Assembly: GCA_030280995.1 (NCBI GenBank)
Contig: JASXTE010000001.1
Span: forward strand, 28,428,606-28,492,605
Length of the DNA: 64,000 nucleotides
Reading direction: 5' to 3'
Origin: Hemileia vastatrix
Taxonomy: Eukaryota; Basidiomycota; Pucciniomycetes; Pucciniales; Zaghouaniaceae
Shown one piece after another: positions 23,468 to 34,400 of this stretch (positions are counted from its first letter, which is position 1; each line of letters starts with the position of its first letter). The notes beneath the pieces are model-generated. The model saw nothing but the letters and a program-made list of their open reading frames with translations. It was not told where the DNA came from and searched no databases. The translations under genes were made by a program, and so were the position numbers.

Positions 23468-24860
23468 CAGTGGGTGGCCAAAAATAACCACCTGCTTTCA
23501 TTTCTCCATAACTTGTTAAATAATCATTCTATCTACATGACCTTTGGTAGCTATACTAATTCAACCATGTAGATAAAGAATATGATATAGATATAATCAA
23601 TATAGTTCTTTTATTTTTTTATTTTTTTTAAATTTTTTGATTTCAAATATGATAAAATTCCAGAAGACATAGCCTACAAAATAACTCATAAGCCTGGATA
23701 TTTAGAGGATATATCAGCGAAATGAAGCAGCAAAAAAATTATGGGTTTATTTTACCAAATTTACCAGTGGGTGGAACCTCCAGGAGCATCTACAACAGCT
23801 TGCATTCATTCATAAATTTCAGCAATCAATTTTTCAAATATATTGCTTGGAAGACTATCCCAAGCTTGAGATAAAGCTTCAGGAGTTGGTGTTTGAGCTC
23901 CTTCTGGAAATTTTATATAGGATTGAGGTCAGGTGATTGTGGAGGCCAATCTTCAATTTGACACAAGTTGGAAGTTTATCTGAAGTTGTGAGAAATCTTT
24001 GCATTGTGAACTGGTTCATTATATTCTATTAAAATAACTTTATTTTTGCTATCAACTTCTTTGAGCCATGGGATTAGGATTGAGACATAAACTTTTTCAA
24101 TGAAATGGCTTGCTGTGTGCTTTTTTGCAGGTAAGAACACCAAGGGACATATTGTGGTGTTGAAAAAAGTGCCCCAGATAATGTGCTTCCAGTCATCAGT
24201 GGTCCACTTTAAGTGCTCTTGTGAAAACTTGAGACAATTTGCTTGGTGAGAAGCATTCAAGAAAGGCTTCTTAACAGCCACTTGAAAATAGAAACCAAGC
24301 CCTATAGCATGTCTTTGCATGGTTCTAGGTGGAATTTCTGAGCAAAAAACTTCAGAAATTTCAGTGCTAGTCATTCAAAGATTTTCAGAGAGGGAACAAG
24401 AAATTTGACACATGTCCCAACCTGTAGTTTTGTGTGGACAACCAGAGCACTTAAATGTTTTAACTTTCCCTTGAACCCGTTTTCTTTTCAATAAATTATG
24501 CACGGTAGTAAGTGGAAGCTAGTAATGTTGGGCAATCTGGTATGCATTGGCACCACACTCTTCCAGGGAACCACATTTGGCCTTTAGTTCAATACTGAAT
24601 TGTAGTTTTTTCCCTGTAGACTTAGCCATAAGCTGAATAATTAGTCAAAAAATAGTTTGAAACTTCAATACAAAATAAATCATTGATTTCACCAAGATAT
24701 ATATAGGTATAAACACATTACCAACACTAAGAAAAATAATAACTAGAGGATTGGAATCTTGAGGTCAGACAAAAGATGGTGGCAATGAGAGAAATAAATA
24801 AAGTGAAGTAAGATTGAAAAAAATGCATAAGAGGAGGCATTTATTTTTGGACACCCACTG
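23468..24860 (-). mobile_element. Tc1/mariner-like transposon, complete ends, dead transposase
   Basis: 1393 bp. The TIR CAGTGGGTGGCCAAAAATAA (23468-23487) is matched by the reverse complement CAGTGGGTGTCCAAAAATAA (24860-24841), one difference in 20. TA dinucleotides flank both ends (23466-23467 and 24861-24862), the expected Tc1/mariner target duplication. Length is typical of the superfamily. It contains one minus-strand transposase remnant. Confidence 0.92.
23770..24629 (-). pseudogene. Tc1-like transposase, truncated and stopped
   Basis: From ATG at 24629 the frame reads MAKSTGKKLQF, an HTH-like part (ANAYQIAQHY then a stop), and a linker with KTTGWD. A central part (KPFLNASHQ, KWTTDDWKHIIW) follows. 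The segment carrying the first catalytic Asp (usually IWSDE...VWG) is missing: HIIW runs straight into GTFFNTT-CPLVFLPA, as if a deletion occurred between similar IW/VWG blocks. The second box reads VILIEYNEPVH instead of the usual DNAPVH, so its Asp is changed. The third, SPDLNPI, is followed by a stop. The gene cannot encode an active enzyme. Such elements move by DDE/D cut-and-paste at TA sites. Confidence 0.85.
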
Positions 24861-24933
24861 TACAGTAGCCTACCAAGTGTTTTAGTAACTTTTTAAAATC
24901 AGCATATCTTGAAAATCTGTCACTCAACCAGTC

Positions 24934-25600
24934 AGCCAGCTGAGTTAACAAGCCCATGAGACAATACTTAATAAATAATTATTATTAAATGGCTCAATAC
25001 TTATTTAAGTAATTATTAATTATAAATTTAAAGCACATTTTTTTTCAGAATGTTTAATAGAAACCATTTAACAGTTAAAACACACAGTAAAATTATTTAA
25101 AGAATTTATTGAAAATTCATATAAATTTTTATCCTAATATAGCTCTTATAACTAAATTGGGTCTTTTTTTATGTTTCACCTTTTTATTTCATCTTAAATT
25201 TATTTATTTTTCTTATTTGAATTAGTATAGTTATTACTAACAGGTAAATTTTGGAGAGTTAGACTGAAGCACTTAATCTTTTTGGAATTTATAATACTTA
25301 CACTTATAATTTTTGTAAATACAATTTAGTGGAATTCTAGAGGGTCTCTTGGCTATATAAGGGCCTTTGAAATTCCCTGTGGCTAGTATAATTTTACTCA
25401 CTAAAATTTGTTATAAATCCAAAAAATTACATGGTAATCATAGTTTCACTTTTGTTTCAATTTCTACTACTTTAAATTATCTATAAGACTTAAATAGAAA
25501 GAATTAATTTTTAGTGATACCCCATTGAAATACTAGTATAATTACTTACCACCTTATTCAGCCCCTTAAATGCCATTGGACCACTGCAAACCACTCCTTT
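24934..25600 (+). repeat. Possible decayed family A LTR
   Basis: Begins GTCAGCCAGCTGAG and runs through ATAAATAATTATTATTAAA. A promoter-like block GGCTATATAAGGGCC lies at about 25351-25365, corresponding to CCTATAAAAGGCC of family A. The middle is diverged and the right end uncertain. Confidence 0.4.
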
Positions 25601-26521
25601 TATATGATCCTCAAAGCAACCACTATGTAGCATAACATTATCTCACTATTTGAAATAATTATATCTAATTTATTTAACTAATTTTTAATTCCTTTGAGTA
25701 CTTTTTTAAAAAAAACTTGCTTAATAAAAAGCACCACTTTTTTGAGTTTCAAACCAAAAAAGGAATGGAAATGTCAAATAAAAAAAAGTGAAAAAAGTTG
25801 TCCAGCCTTCACATGTGGGTGTATCTATAGTGAGCCTTCAAACAAGCTTCCATTCTTGAACACATCAAAAGATTAAAATCTCAGATTCATCAATTGGGAA
25901 ATGATTCAATTTTTTCTGGATTACCTTAAAAACCTTAAAATCTTTATTCTTAGTTGATAATAGTTCTGTCAGGCTAAGTTAAGGTTTAAAGAAGTGAATA
26001 ACTTGATTATTCAGTTTTCTGAAAGATTTAAATGGTCCAGTATGACTAGCAGTTGTCCAGGATAAATAAAGTAATAAATAAATTTCAATATTTAAGTATC
26101 AGTAATTTAATCCCACTTATTTAAATGGTTTACAGCTTACATTTTGTAGAAAAATAGGACTAATGATTTAGAACTGTACTTCAAAGACTTTTAAGTAATA
26201 ATGAATATTATTTATATTTTTATATTTATATATTGAAAAGGTGAAGCAAAGAATGTAGAATAATAGCCATAAACTTCCTCCTTATATACCCATAAATCCC
26301 TGATGTCCACCCCCTGTCTTCCAGACCCCCTACACTGCTATCTTTGGCCATTACAGAAAAATGAGGGATCTCATCACCTCATAGAATCAACTTCAAGAAT
26401 TTTAACAGGCCTAGAGCCCAAAGGACTCTCCTTTCATAGAAGAAGAACCATATAAAATTCCAAAATACTAAAATAACAAGGGATAATACATCACAATGAA
26501 GTAACACAACAGGAAAAAACA
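25601..26521. other. No gene seen
   Basis: AT-rich DNA. Short ORFs such as the one near 25694 show no family features. Confidence 0.4.
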
Positions 26522-29500
26522 TGAACTAGATGTTGAGTTCAGTTTTGGGACCCTATTCCATTCATGGGTGCATTTCTGTGACAAAACATAGAATGTCACT
26601 TTTTGGGCCAAGGGCATGACTCTAGAAGTAACGATTTTAGAGCCCTTGATTCTTTTGTTTGTCTGAAATTAAAATCCCCCTTTGTTACTTCTCCTTCCCC
26701 TTGTTCATTTATCCTACTTCTCCCCAATCTTCATGAGTGTTTTACTCTTTTCTTTTTTGCTTTAATCATGGATTTGTTTTTTCACCCTCTTAATTAGATA
26801 AATTTCTTATTGTGATATAGTACATGTTTTCTGACCAGTTTTTTTTCTTATTACTTTTGACTTCATGCTTTTTTTCCTTTAACTCACATTCTCCAAACTT
26901 TTTTTTTCACAGCTCCCTTAGCACTTTTAAATCTTAGTCTCATTCTAATTGATACTCTTTTTTAAGCTTCAGAAAATAAAAACCTTCAAGTTATTGTTTG
27001 TTCCCTTTTTATTGAAACATTTTTTCTTTTTTATAAGTTCATAACTTTTACTATTTTTCAGCTTTTTTATTTTAATTTTAAATCTTAGCCCTTTTTAATT
27101 TGCCTCCCCTTTTTCCTCATCACTCCTCCCTACTCTTCCTCTCTAATACTACCTCCTTTCCCATTACTGATTTATTGCCTCCCTTTTAAAGCCTTTTCTT
27201 TTCTCACTTTTTTGAATATTACAATTTTTGAATAAAATTTTTTTGAGAACAATTCAATACATAATGGTGCAATATTAATGTTTACACATAAAAGCTACTG
27301 ATATATACAAATTATTTTTTGTTATTCAAAGTAGACTAAAGGCTCAAGAGATTCATTAAACTAATACAAAAATTAACCTTTGAATCTTGAAAAGTGTAAG
27401 CAGGTTACTTATAATAAATTAAATTGTGATTCATTTCAAAACATAACAATATTTATGCTTGTGAAAGTAACTAATAATTGATAAAAGTGGGGAATTTTAG
27501 AATAAAGCTCATTTTAGTAATAGTAAAGTAAAAGTAAAAAAGGTTTGTCAAGAAATTAGTGGAAGATAAAAATCATTTTGTGAGTGAAAAAGGAATATGA
27601 ATGATAAAGAGAAATTGAAAAGTGACAGCACAAACAAATAAAGGAGCCTTCTAGTGTACAGACACTTGATTTAAAGTATAATATCTTGAGCTTTTATAAA
27701 TATAATATGAAAAAGTTTTAATACATCTACTGTGGCAAAAATGAAAGTGGTGATGGTGGTAGTAAAAAGAGATGGAGGTATAGGTGATAATTTTAGTGGT
27801 GACAAGAGGAGGACAAGGTGGTGGTGGGGGATGGGGAAATTCTGGTGGCAATAGGAGGAGGAGGATGAGGAGGAGGAGGAGGAGGAGGAGGAGGAGGAGG
27901 AGGAGGAGGAGGAGGAGGAGGAGGAGGAGGTTATGATTATAGAAATAGGAGATGGAGGTGTTGAGACTGGAAGAGATAGGAAAAGGAGGTGGAAATTCTG
28001 ATGTCAATACTGAGGAAGAGGAGAAGGTTGTGGTGGCGTTGGTGGTGATGCTGTTGGAAACAGGAGGAGAAGGTGATACTGGAGGGGGTGATTCTGGTGG
28101 CAATACTGAGAATGAGGTGGTGGAGGTGGCAATTCTGGTGGAAATAGGAGGAGGAGTTGGTTATGCTGGTGGCAATACTGAGAATGAAGTGGTATTAGTG
28201 GAGTTGGTAGAGGTGAAGATGCTGGTAGAAATAGGAGGAGGTGGGGATTCTGGTGGAAATAGGAGTAGGTGGAGGTGGTGGAGATGATTATGATGCTGGT
28301 TGTGATAGGAAGAGGTGGTGGTGATGGAGCTGATGATTATGTTAGAAATAAGAGGAAGTGGTGGTGGTGGCAATAGGAAGAGTAGGAGGTTATGGAGGTG
28401 GTGATTCTGGTGGAAATACTGAGAATGAGGTGGTGGTAGATGTTACAATGCTGGTGGCAATAGGAAGAGGAGGTGTTGATGGAGGTAGTGATTCTGGTGG
28501 GGATAAGAGGAGGTGGTGGTGGCAATAGGAAGGGAAGGTGGTGATTCTGGTGGAAATACTGAGAATGAGGTAGTGGTGGAGGTGGAAATAGGAAGAGGAG
28601 GTGTTGATGTAGGTGGTGATTCTGGTGGGGATAAGAGGTGGTGGTGGTGGTGGAAATAGGAAGAGGAGGTGATGGAAGTGGTGAATGTAGTGGAGATACT
28701 GAGAATAAGGTGGTGGTGTAGGTGGAGAATCTGGTGGCAATAGGAAGAGGAGGTATTGATGGAGTTGGTGATTCTGGTGGAAATATGAGGAGGTGGTGGT
28801 GGTTGTGGAAAAAGGAAGAGGAGGAGGTGATAGAGGTGGTGATTCTGGTGGCAATACTGAGAATGAGGTGGTGGAGGTGGCAATTCTGGTGGTGATTCTG
28901 GTGACAATACTTAGAATAATGTGGTGGTGGTGATGGAGGAGATTATTCTTGTGACAATAAGAGGAGGTGGTGGTGGAGATGATTATGATGCTGGTGGAAA
29001 TAGGAGTAAATGTTGATGGAGGTGGTGATGGTGGTGGATATACTGAGAATGAGGTGGTGGTGGGAGAAGTGGTGGTGATAAGAGAAGCAGGAGATGAAGG
29101 TGGTGTTGAGAAAGACAAAACAGAGAATAGAAAGGTGACATAAATGTGGTGGAAACAATGAAGAAGTGACATAGCTTTCATATCAAATGAAGGAAATAGG
29201 GAAAACATGCATCATCCACGCTTCTCACTGATTACCATCAAGTAGATTACTTACTAGAACCCATATTTAAAAGTGTGATGGACAATTTAAAGTTGACCAG
29301 TGATGGATATTGAGAGAGACACCAGCATTTGAAGAAAGCAGGAATGGGAAGAAGAAAGAAAAAGTAAATTAGGAGTGTTTGAGAGGATGTGAGAGGGGGA
29401 GTGAGAAGGGGAGGAAAGGCAGATATGAGGTTAAAAATTTACAGTGGATGAGACAAGTGGGGGAAAAGGTGCCAGGAAGAGGGATGTCAATGTCAGAAAA

Positions 29501-29617
29501 ACAAAAAAAACCTGAGCACAACCAGAGTCACTCTGAATGTTTCAAAACAGGGTTATTTCATAAAAAATACCCAGAAGTGTATCCTGTGACCAAAAACTGA
29601 ACTCAATGTCTAGTTCA
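26522..29617. repeat. 3.1-kb unit bounded by 28-bp inverted repeats
   Basis: TGAACTAGATGTTGAGTTC begins the left end (26522-26549). The right end (29617-29590, reverse complement) begins TGAACTAGACATTGAGTTC; 25 of 28 positions agree and weaker similarity continues inward. The unit holds a T-rich segment and the G-rich minisatellite at 27760-29160. No transposase was recognised and no clear target duplication was seen. It could be a non-autonomous DNA transposon. Confidence 0.45.
27760..29160. repeat. G-rich GGTGGT/GGAGGA minisatellite
   Basis: About 1.4 kb of variant units built from GGTGGTGATTCTGGTGG, AATACTGAGAATGAGG and AATAGGAAGAGGAGG, with a pure GGA run at about 27860-27930. The plus strand has almost no C. 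The long open frames on both strands (Pro/Ser/Thr/His-rich on minus, Gly/Glu/Val-rich on plus) follow from the composition and are not called as genes. Confidence 0.9.
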
Positions 29618-30546
29618 GGGGTTTTTCCCCCTGTGTAATAACCCCAAAACAGAATATATGTTTTTTGGTACTCAAAAGTTTAGAATGGCACTTAAATGGT
29701 GTTAAAAAACTTATGGGATTCTCATTTACTAATTTCCTGAGTTTTATTGATGTTTCTGAAGGATTTATATTTGAGAAAACTGGTTGCTCATTACACACAC
29801 TATGCAATATAGGGGGTGGACTTGCTAGCAAGTCCTCAACCTGAACTCAGATGGAACTCAGACTGAACTCATACTGAACCCATACTGAACTCTACTTGAA
29901 CACCAACCTAAAAAATTTCTGCTGAGTGGTGTTCATCCCTGATTGTATGGTTTCTTTATCAATAGCTCAATGTGTGTTCAATCTGTGGTGAGTTTGGGTC
30001 CAAGGTTGCAGACTCACTATCAAGTTCGCCCCCCATATTGTGTGGTGACAAAAATTGTTTATTTAAATGCTCAGGTTTCAGCATTAATTTCACAGTCAAA
30101 AATATTTTTCAAGAAGTAAAAAGTGTATGGGAAAAAAGATCCAGGTGTAAAAAAGCCTTCTGGAGTTTTCTCAGAATTTTTTTGATTTTTATAATATTTT
30201 TAATAATTTTATTTAGTGATTTTATAAATTTTTGATTTTTGATAATTTACTTAGTGTTGATGATTTTTATTTTGATGAATAGTGCTTCAAAGGCTAAAAA
30301 AAAGTTGTGAAAGTTTTTTATCATATGTGTAGCTATCATCCTCAATTATTCTAAATTATTTTGAGTATTTTTATGTTTTCAATTGAGTCTGGAAGTCCAG
30401 ATGAGCTCCAGACTGCATCTGGAAGGTAAAATTGGGACATGTTACTAGTTTATGCATAGATTTGGCTGTAAAATCAACTGTGTAGAGAAGATAGAAATAG
30501 AAATATTAAAAACTAACAAACATATTAACATAATTTTAAAGACTTA
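29618..30546. other. No gene; palindrome and short tandem repeats
   Basis: A perfect 18-bp palindrome GGACTTGCTAGCAAGTCC lies at 29818-29835, directly after ATAGGGGGT. It is followed by about six variants of ACTGAACTCAT (29838-29900). A small hairpin CAGGGG-N6-CCCCTG lies at 29616-29633. The ORF near 29972 has no recognisable features. Confidence 0.5.
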
Positions 30547-30551
30547 TTAGT

Positions 30552-31374
30552 TGTCAAGGTACACTTTTAGTCTAGAAGATTTGGTACGTAGTTCTACGAG
30601 GATTTAAAAGGCTTAAATGGATTCTCAACAATTTTGTACGTATTTCTTAATTCAAAGATGAATGTTTTACTCAATAAAAGAGGTAGGATTAAAATATTAA
30701 TATAAATTATAAATTAGAATTACGCTATTGTAAATACTAATGATATAGAATATAAGAATAAGTGTTTATTTGGTTAATAGTTGTAAAAAATGGTTTGGTA
30801 AGATAGAATGATCAAAAGACAACAAAAAGAGAGGCCTTTTATAGGCAAAGGAGAGACAAAGCACGGAAATCAAATTCTAAAAACAGTAGGAAGAGAGAGA
30901 GAAAAAGAACATTCCAGAAGGAGTATTTCAAATAATAAAGTTATTCTAAAAAGAAGGCGTCAAAAAGATGTATTTACAGAGTATGTCAGAAATACATCAA
31001 TATTTTTAATATTTACTGTAAAAGTCAATCCTAAATAAGAAATTTGATTTTTTTGTATATATTTAATATTATTTGAATATTTAAATCTTATTTTATCTTT
31101 GTATTTATTTTTTAATATAAAATTTTATTTTTTCCCAACCTGTCAAATGAGCACGGTGTTAGAGAAAAATATAAGGGACAAAATTATAATTTTAATTTTA
31201 ATTATTTATTTAATTAATTAATTTAATTTTAACATTTTGTAATTAGTTAATTTATTATAACTAATTTTAATGTAACTAAATGATAATTAAATAATAATTA
31301 AAAATGATAAGGTGCGGCTTCATCCAGTAAATAATTAATTATTTCACTGGGTAAGTCTAGTAGCCTGGCTGACA
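30552..31374 (-). repeat. 3' LTR of E1
   Basis: 823 bp, TGTCAGCC...TTGACA in element orientation. On the plus strand it starts TGTCAAGG and ends GCTGACA. The TATA-like block is at 30835-30843. Confidence 0.95.
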
Positions 31375-31395
31375 CTCCCTCACTCTAAAAAAAAC
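31375..31395 (-). other. Polypurine tract of E1
   Basis: On the minus strand AGAGTGAGGGAG directly precedes the 3' LTR, preceded by a T-run. This is the expected primer site for plus-strand cDNA. It is identical to the tract of E3. Confidence 0.75.
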
Positions 31396-31409
31396 AATAA
31401 AAAAAAATG

Positions 31410-34400
31410 CTATGATTTTTTCTTTTTATACTTTTTTAGTAGAGTAGGAAGATTAGATATCTCCTTCCCAGGTATCCAAGAATCATATTCAGATGATTTA
31501 TTCTTGAATCTCAATAAGTATTCTGTACCTTTCTCAGCAGTGACTATTCTGTCATTTAAAATTTTTTCAATTTCTGCTGTCTCAGTGATTTCATTTGGGG
31601 TTTTCTTTGGTCTACCCCTCCTTTTTGGAAATAAATCACTATTGGATGTGTAAGGTTTCAAAAGAGATATTGGAAAAACAGGATGTTTTCTGTCATATGG
31701 GGAATACAGAATAACTTCAACTGCATTATCTCCAATCATTCTTCTGACAACAAAAGGACCAATAAATGGATCTTTTAATTTGTTATTACCTTGTAAGTTG
31801 AAGTGGACTGTAGAAATCAACACTTCATCACCCTTTTTAAAAGTGTATTCTTTATGGGATTTGTCCCATCTTTTCTTCTCATATTCAAATGATTTTTCAA
31901 TACATTTTTGAGAATGATTTCTACATAGTTGTTGCATTTGAAGAAAAGATTTTACACCAGGATGTATATCCAATTTAGGTATTTTGTTATTGAGAATTTG
32001 GGCAGGAGTATTAGGAACATATCCAAGCCAGAGCTCAAAAGGCTTTCTTTGAGTAACAGAATGAACAGTGCTATTATAAGCAAATTCTAACCCAGGAAGT
32101 AAGGTAACCCAATCATGAGTGAAACTGTCATTATCTTTATACTCAAGGCCAAAGGCACAATATCTTCTTATCATGTCCTCTAAAGTCTGAATCATTCTTT
32201 CAGCTAAACCATCAGTCTGAGGGTGATGGGCAGTAGAAAGTTTCAGATCACAACCACAAACATCCATCAGAGACATCCAAAATTCAGAAGTAAATTTAGG
32301 GTCTCTGTCAGAGATTATGGCTTTAGGAAAACCAGCAGTATTAAACATATGAGACCACCATAAGAAAGCTAATTCTTTAGTGGAAACATCCTTGTGGGTA
32401 GGGATAAATTTACACATTTTTGTGAATCTGTCCACAATAACCCAACAAGAGTTATAACTGTCTTTACCAGCAATAGGTAATCCTGTTACAAAATCCATGT
32501 TTATTATTTGCCATGGGGCATCAGGAGGTTCGATATGTTGCATTAATCCTGCTCTTTTACCAGTTAATCTTTTTGATTTTTGGCATGAATCACAGGATTC
32601 AACATATAGTTTTGTGTCTTCAGACATATTACCCCACCAAGCAGTGTTCTTAATTCTGATCATTGTTTTGTCAAGATCAAAATGTCCAGCTAATATGTCA
32701 TCATGACAAATTTTCAAGATGATTTCTTTCATAGAAGGAGGAATAACAATAACATTACTCAACTTTCTTCTATAATATAGATATCCTTCATCAATTGAAA
32801 ATTTTCCTTTTTCCAAACCTTTTTGGTACTTTGGTGGAAGGGTTTTAATTAATGCTTGTATTGAAGCATTCTTTGGATCATTAAATATGGTGCATAACTT
32901 TTTCAAGTCAGTGTCCTTATCATATGATTCCAGAATAAGCTGTAATAGCTCTTCCTCCATATCAACCACATATATCCCATGGATATGGATAATTTCATCC
33001 TCAGGATCATATGCAGGATTTGAGTCATCATTTGGTAAGGGTAACCTTGATAACATATCCACATTTGAGTGACCAATACCAGCTCTGTGAATAATTGTCA
33101 TTCTCCCTCTGTACTCTTGAACAGCCAGCTGCCATCTAAACATATGTCTATTAGGTGTTTTCAAGTTTAAAAGGGATTTAACTGCACTGCAGTCAGTGAC
33201 AAGTTCAAATTTCTGGTCATCTAGGTAATAATGAAGCTTTTCTAGAGCCCATACTACAGCTAAACACTCTAATTGAGTAGCACCATATTTCAATTCACTA
33301 TTTCTCAAGGTTCTTGAAATATAACAAATTACTACTTCTGAAACTTTATCATTTATCACTTGTTTTTGATGGAGGGCAGCACCAAGACCAATGAAACTGG
33401 CATCAGTGTACAAAACAAATGGTTGATCAAAGTCAGGTAAAGCAAGAATTGGTGCTGACATCAAACAGTGTTTCATAGTGTCAAAGGCTCTTTGTCTTTC
33501 ACTATTCCAGACAAAAGCAACATCCTTTCTAGTTAATTGGGTAAGGGGTAAAGCTATGACTTGGTAATTTTTAATATACTGTCTATAGTATCCACACATT
33601 CCCAAAAAACTTTGGAGCTCTCTTACTGTTGTAGGAGCTTTCACCTGTTGTATGGCTGCCACTTTGTTCTGGTCAACACATATCTGTAAGCCTGAAACAA
33701 CATGGCCAAGAACTTTTAAAGAATGGAAACCAAATTTACATTTCTTCAAAGCAAGTGTCATATTTATTTCGTCCATTTTCTGGAATACTTTACACAGGTG
33801 TTTAAGATGGTCCTCAAATGTTTTTGAGAATATAATGATATCATCAATATAAACCATCAGCCAACCTTCAATTATCTCTTGATGGAATGTGTTATCCATT
33901 ACTTTTTGGAAAACAGAAGGGGCATTTTTAGGGCCAAATGGCATCCTAATATACTTATAAATACCCATATGAGTGGCAATCATCAGAAAGTTCTGAGAGT
34001 TTTTCTCAACAGGTACCTGGTGATATCCCTTATTACCATCCAAACAGCTGATATATTTAGCACCCTGTAAAGTAGCATGTATAGAGCTGATTCTAGGTAA
34101 AGGATAGATATCATCAACAGTATAAGTATTTAGTGCTCTATAATCACCACATAACCTGGCTTTATCTTTCTCATAAGAAATTAGGACAGGTGAGATAACA
34201 CAATATTTAGGTGTTTCAACTACCTTTTCAATAATATTCATTTTTAAAAGGGTAGAGATATTATCTTCAATATCTTTTCTCTTTGTGGGAGAAGCAGGAT
34301 AAGGCTTCTTCTTTAAACTAGGTGGTATATCAGTTAATGGGCAAGACAATGAAAGTTTCATTTCCTCTTTAACTAATCCCAGTTCATGTGGCCCATGAGC

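Noticed and set aside
27952..28287. Gly/Glu/Val-rich plus-strand ORF
   Set aside because: Composition artefact of the same minisatellite.
28390..29208. 272-codon minus-strand ORF rich in Pro, Ser, Thr and His, with a hydrophobic start
   Set aside because: It is the translation of the G-rich minisatellite. Other frames are open in the same way, and unit variants shift the frame.
30808..31038. 76-codon ORF repeated at 38749-38979
   Set aside because: It lies on the antisense strand of both LTRs of E1. Identity reflects LTR identity, and it covers the TATA region.
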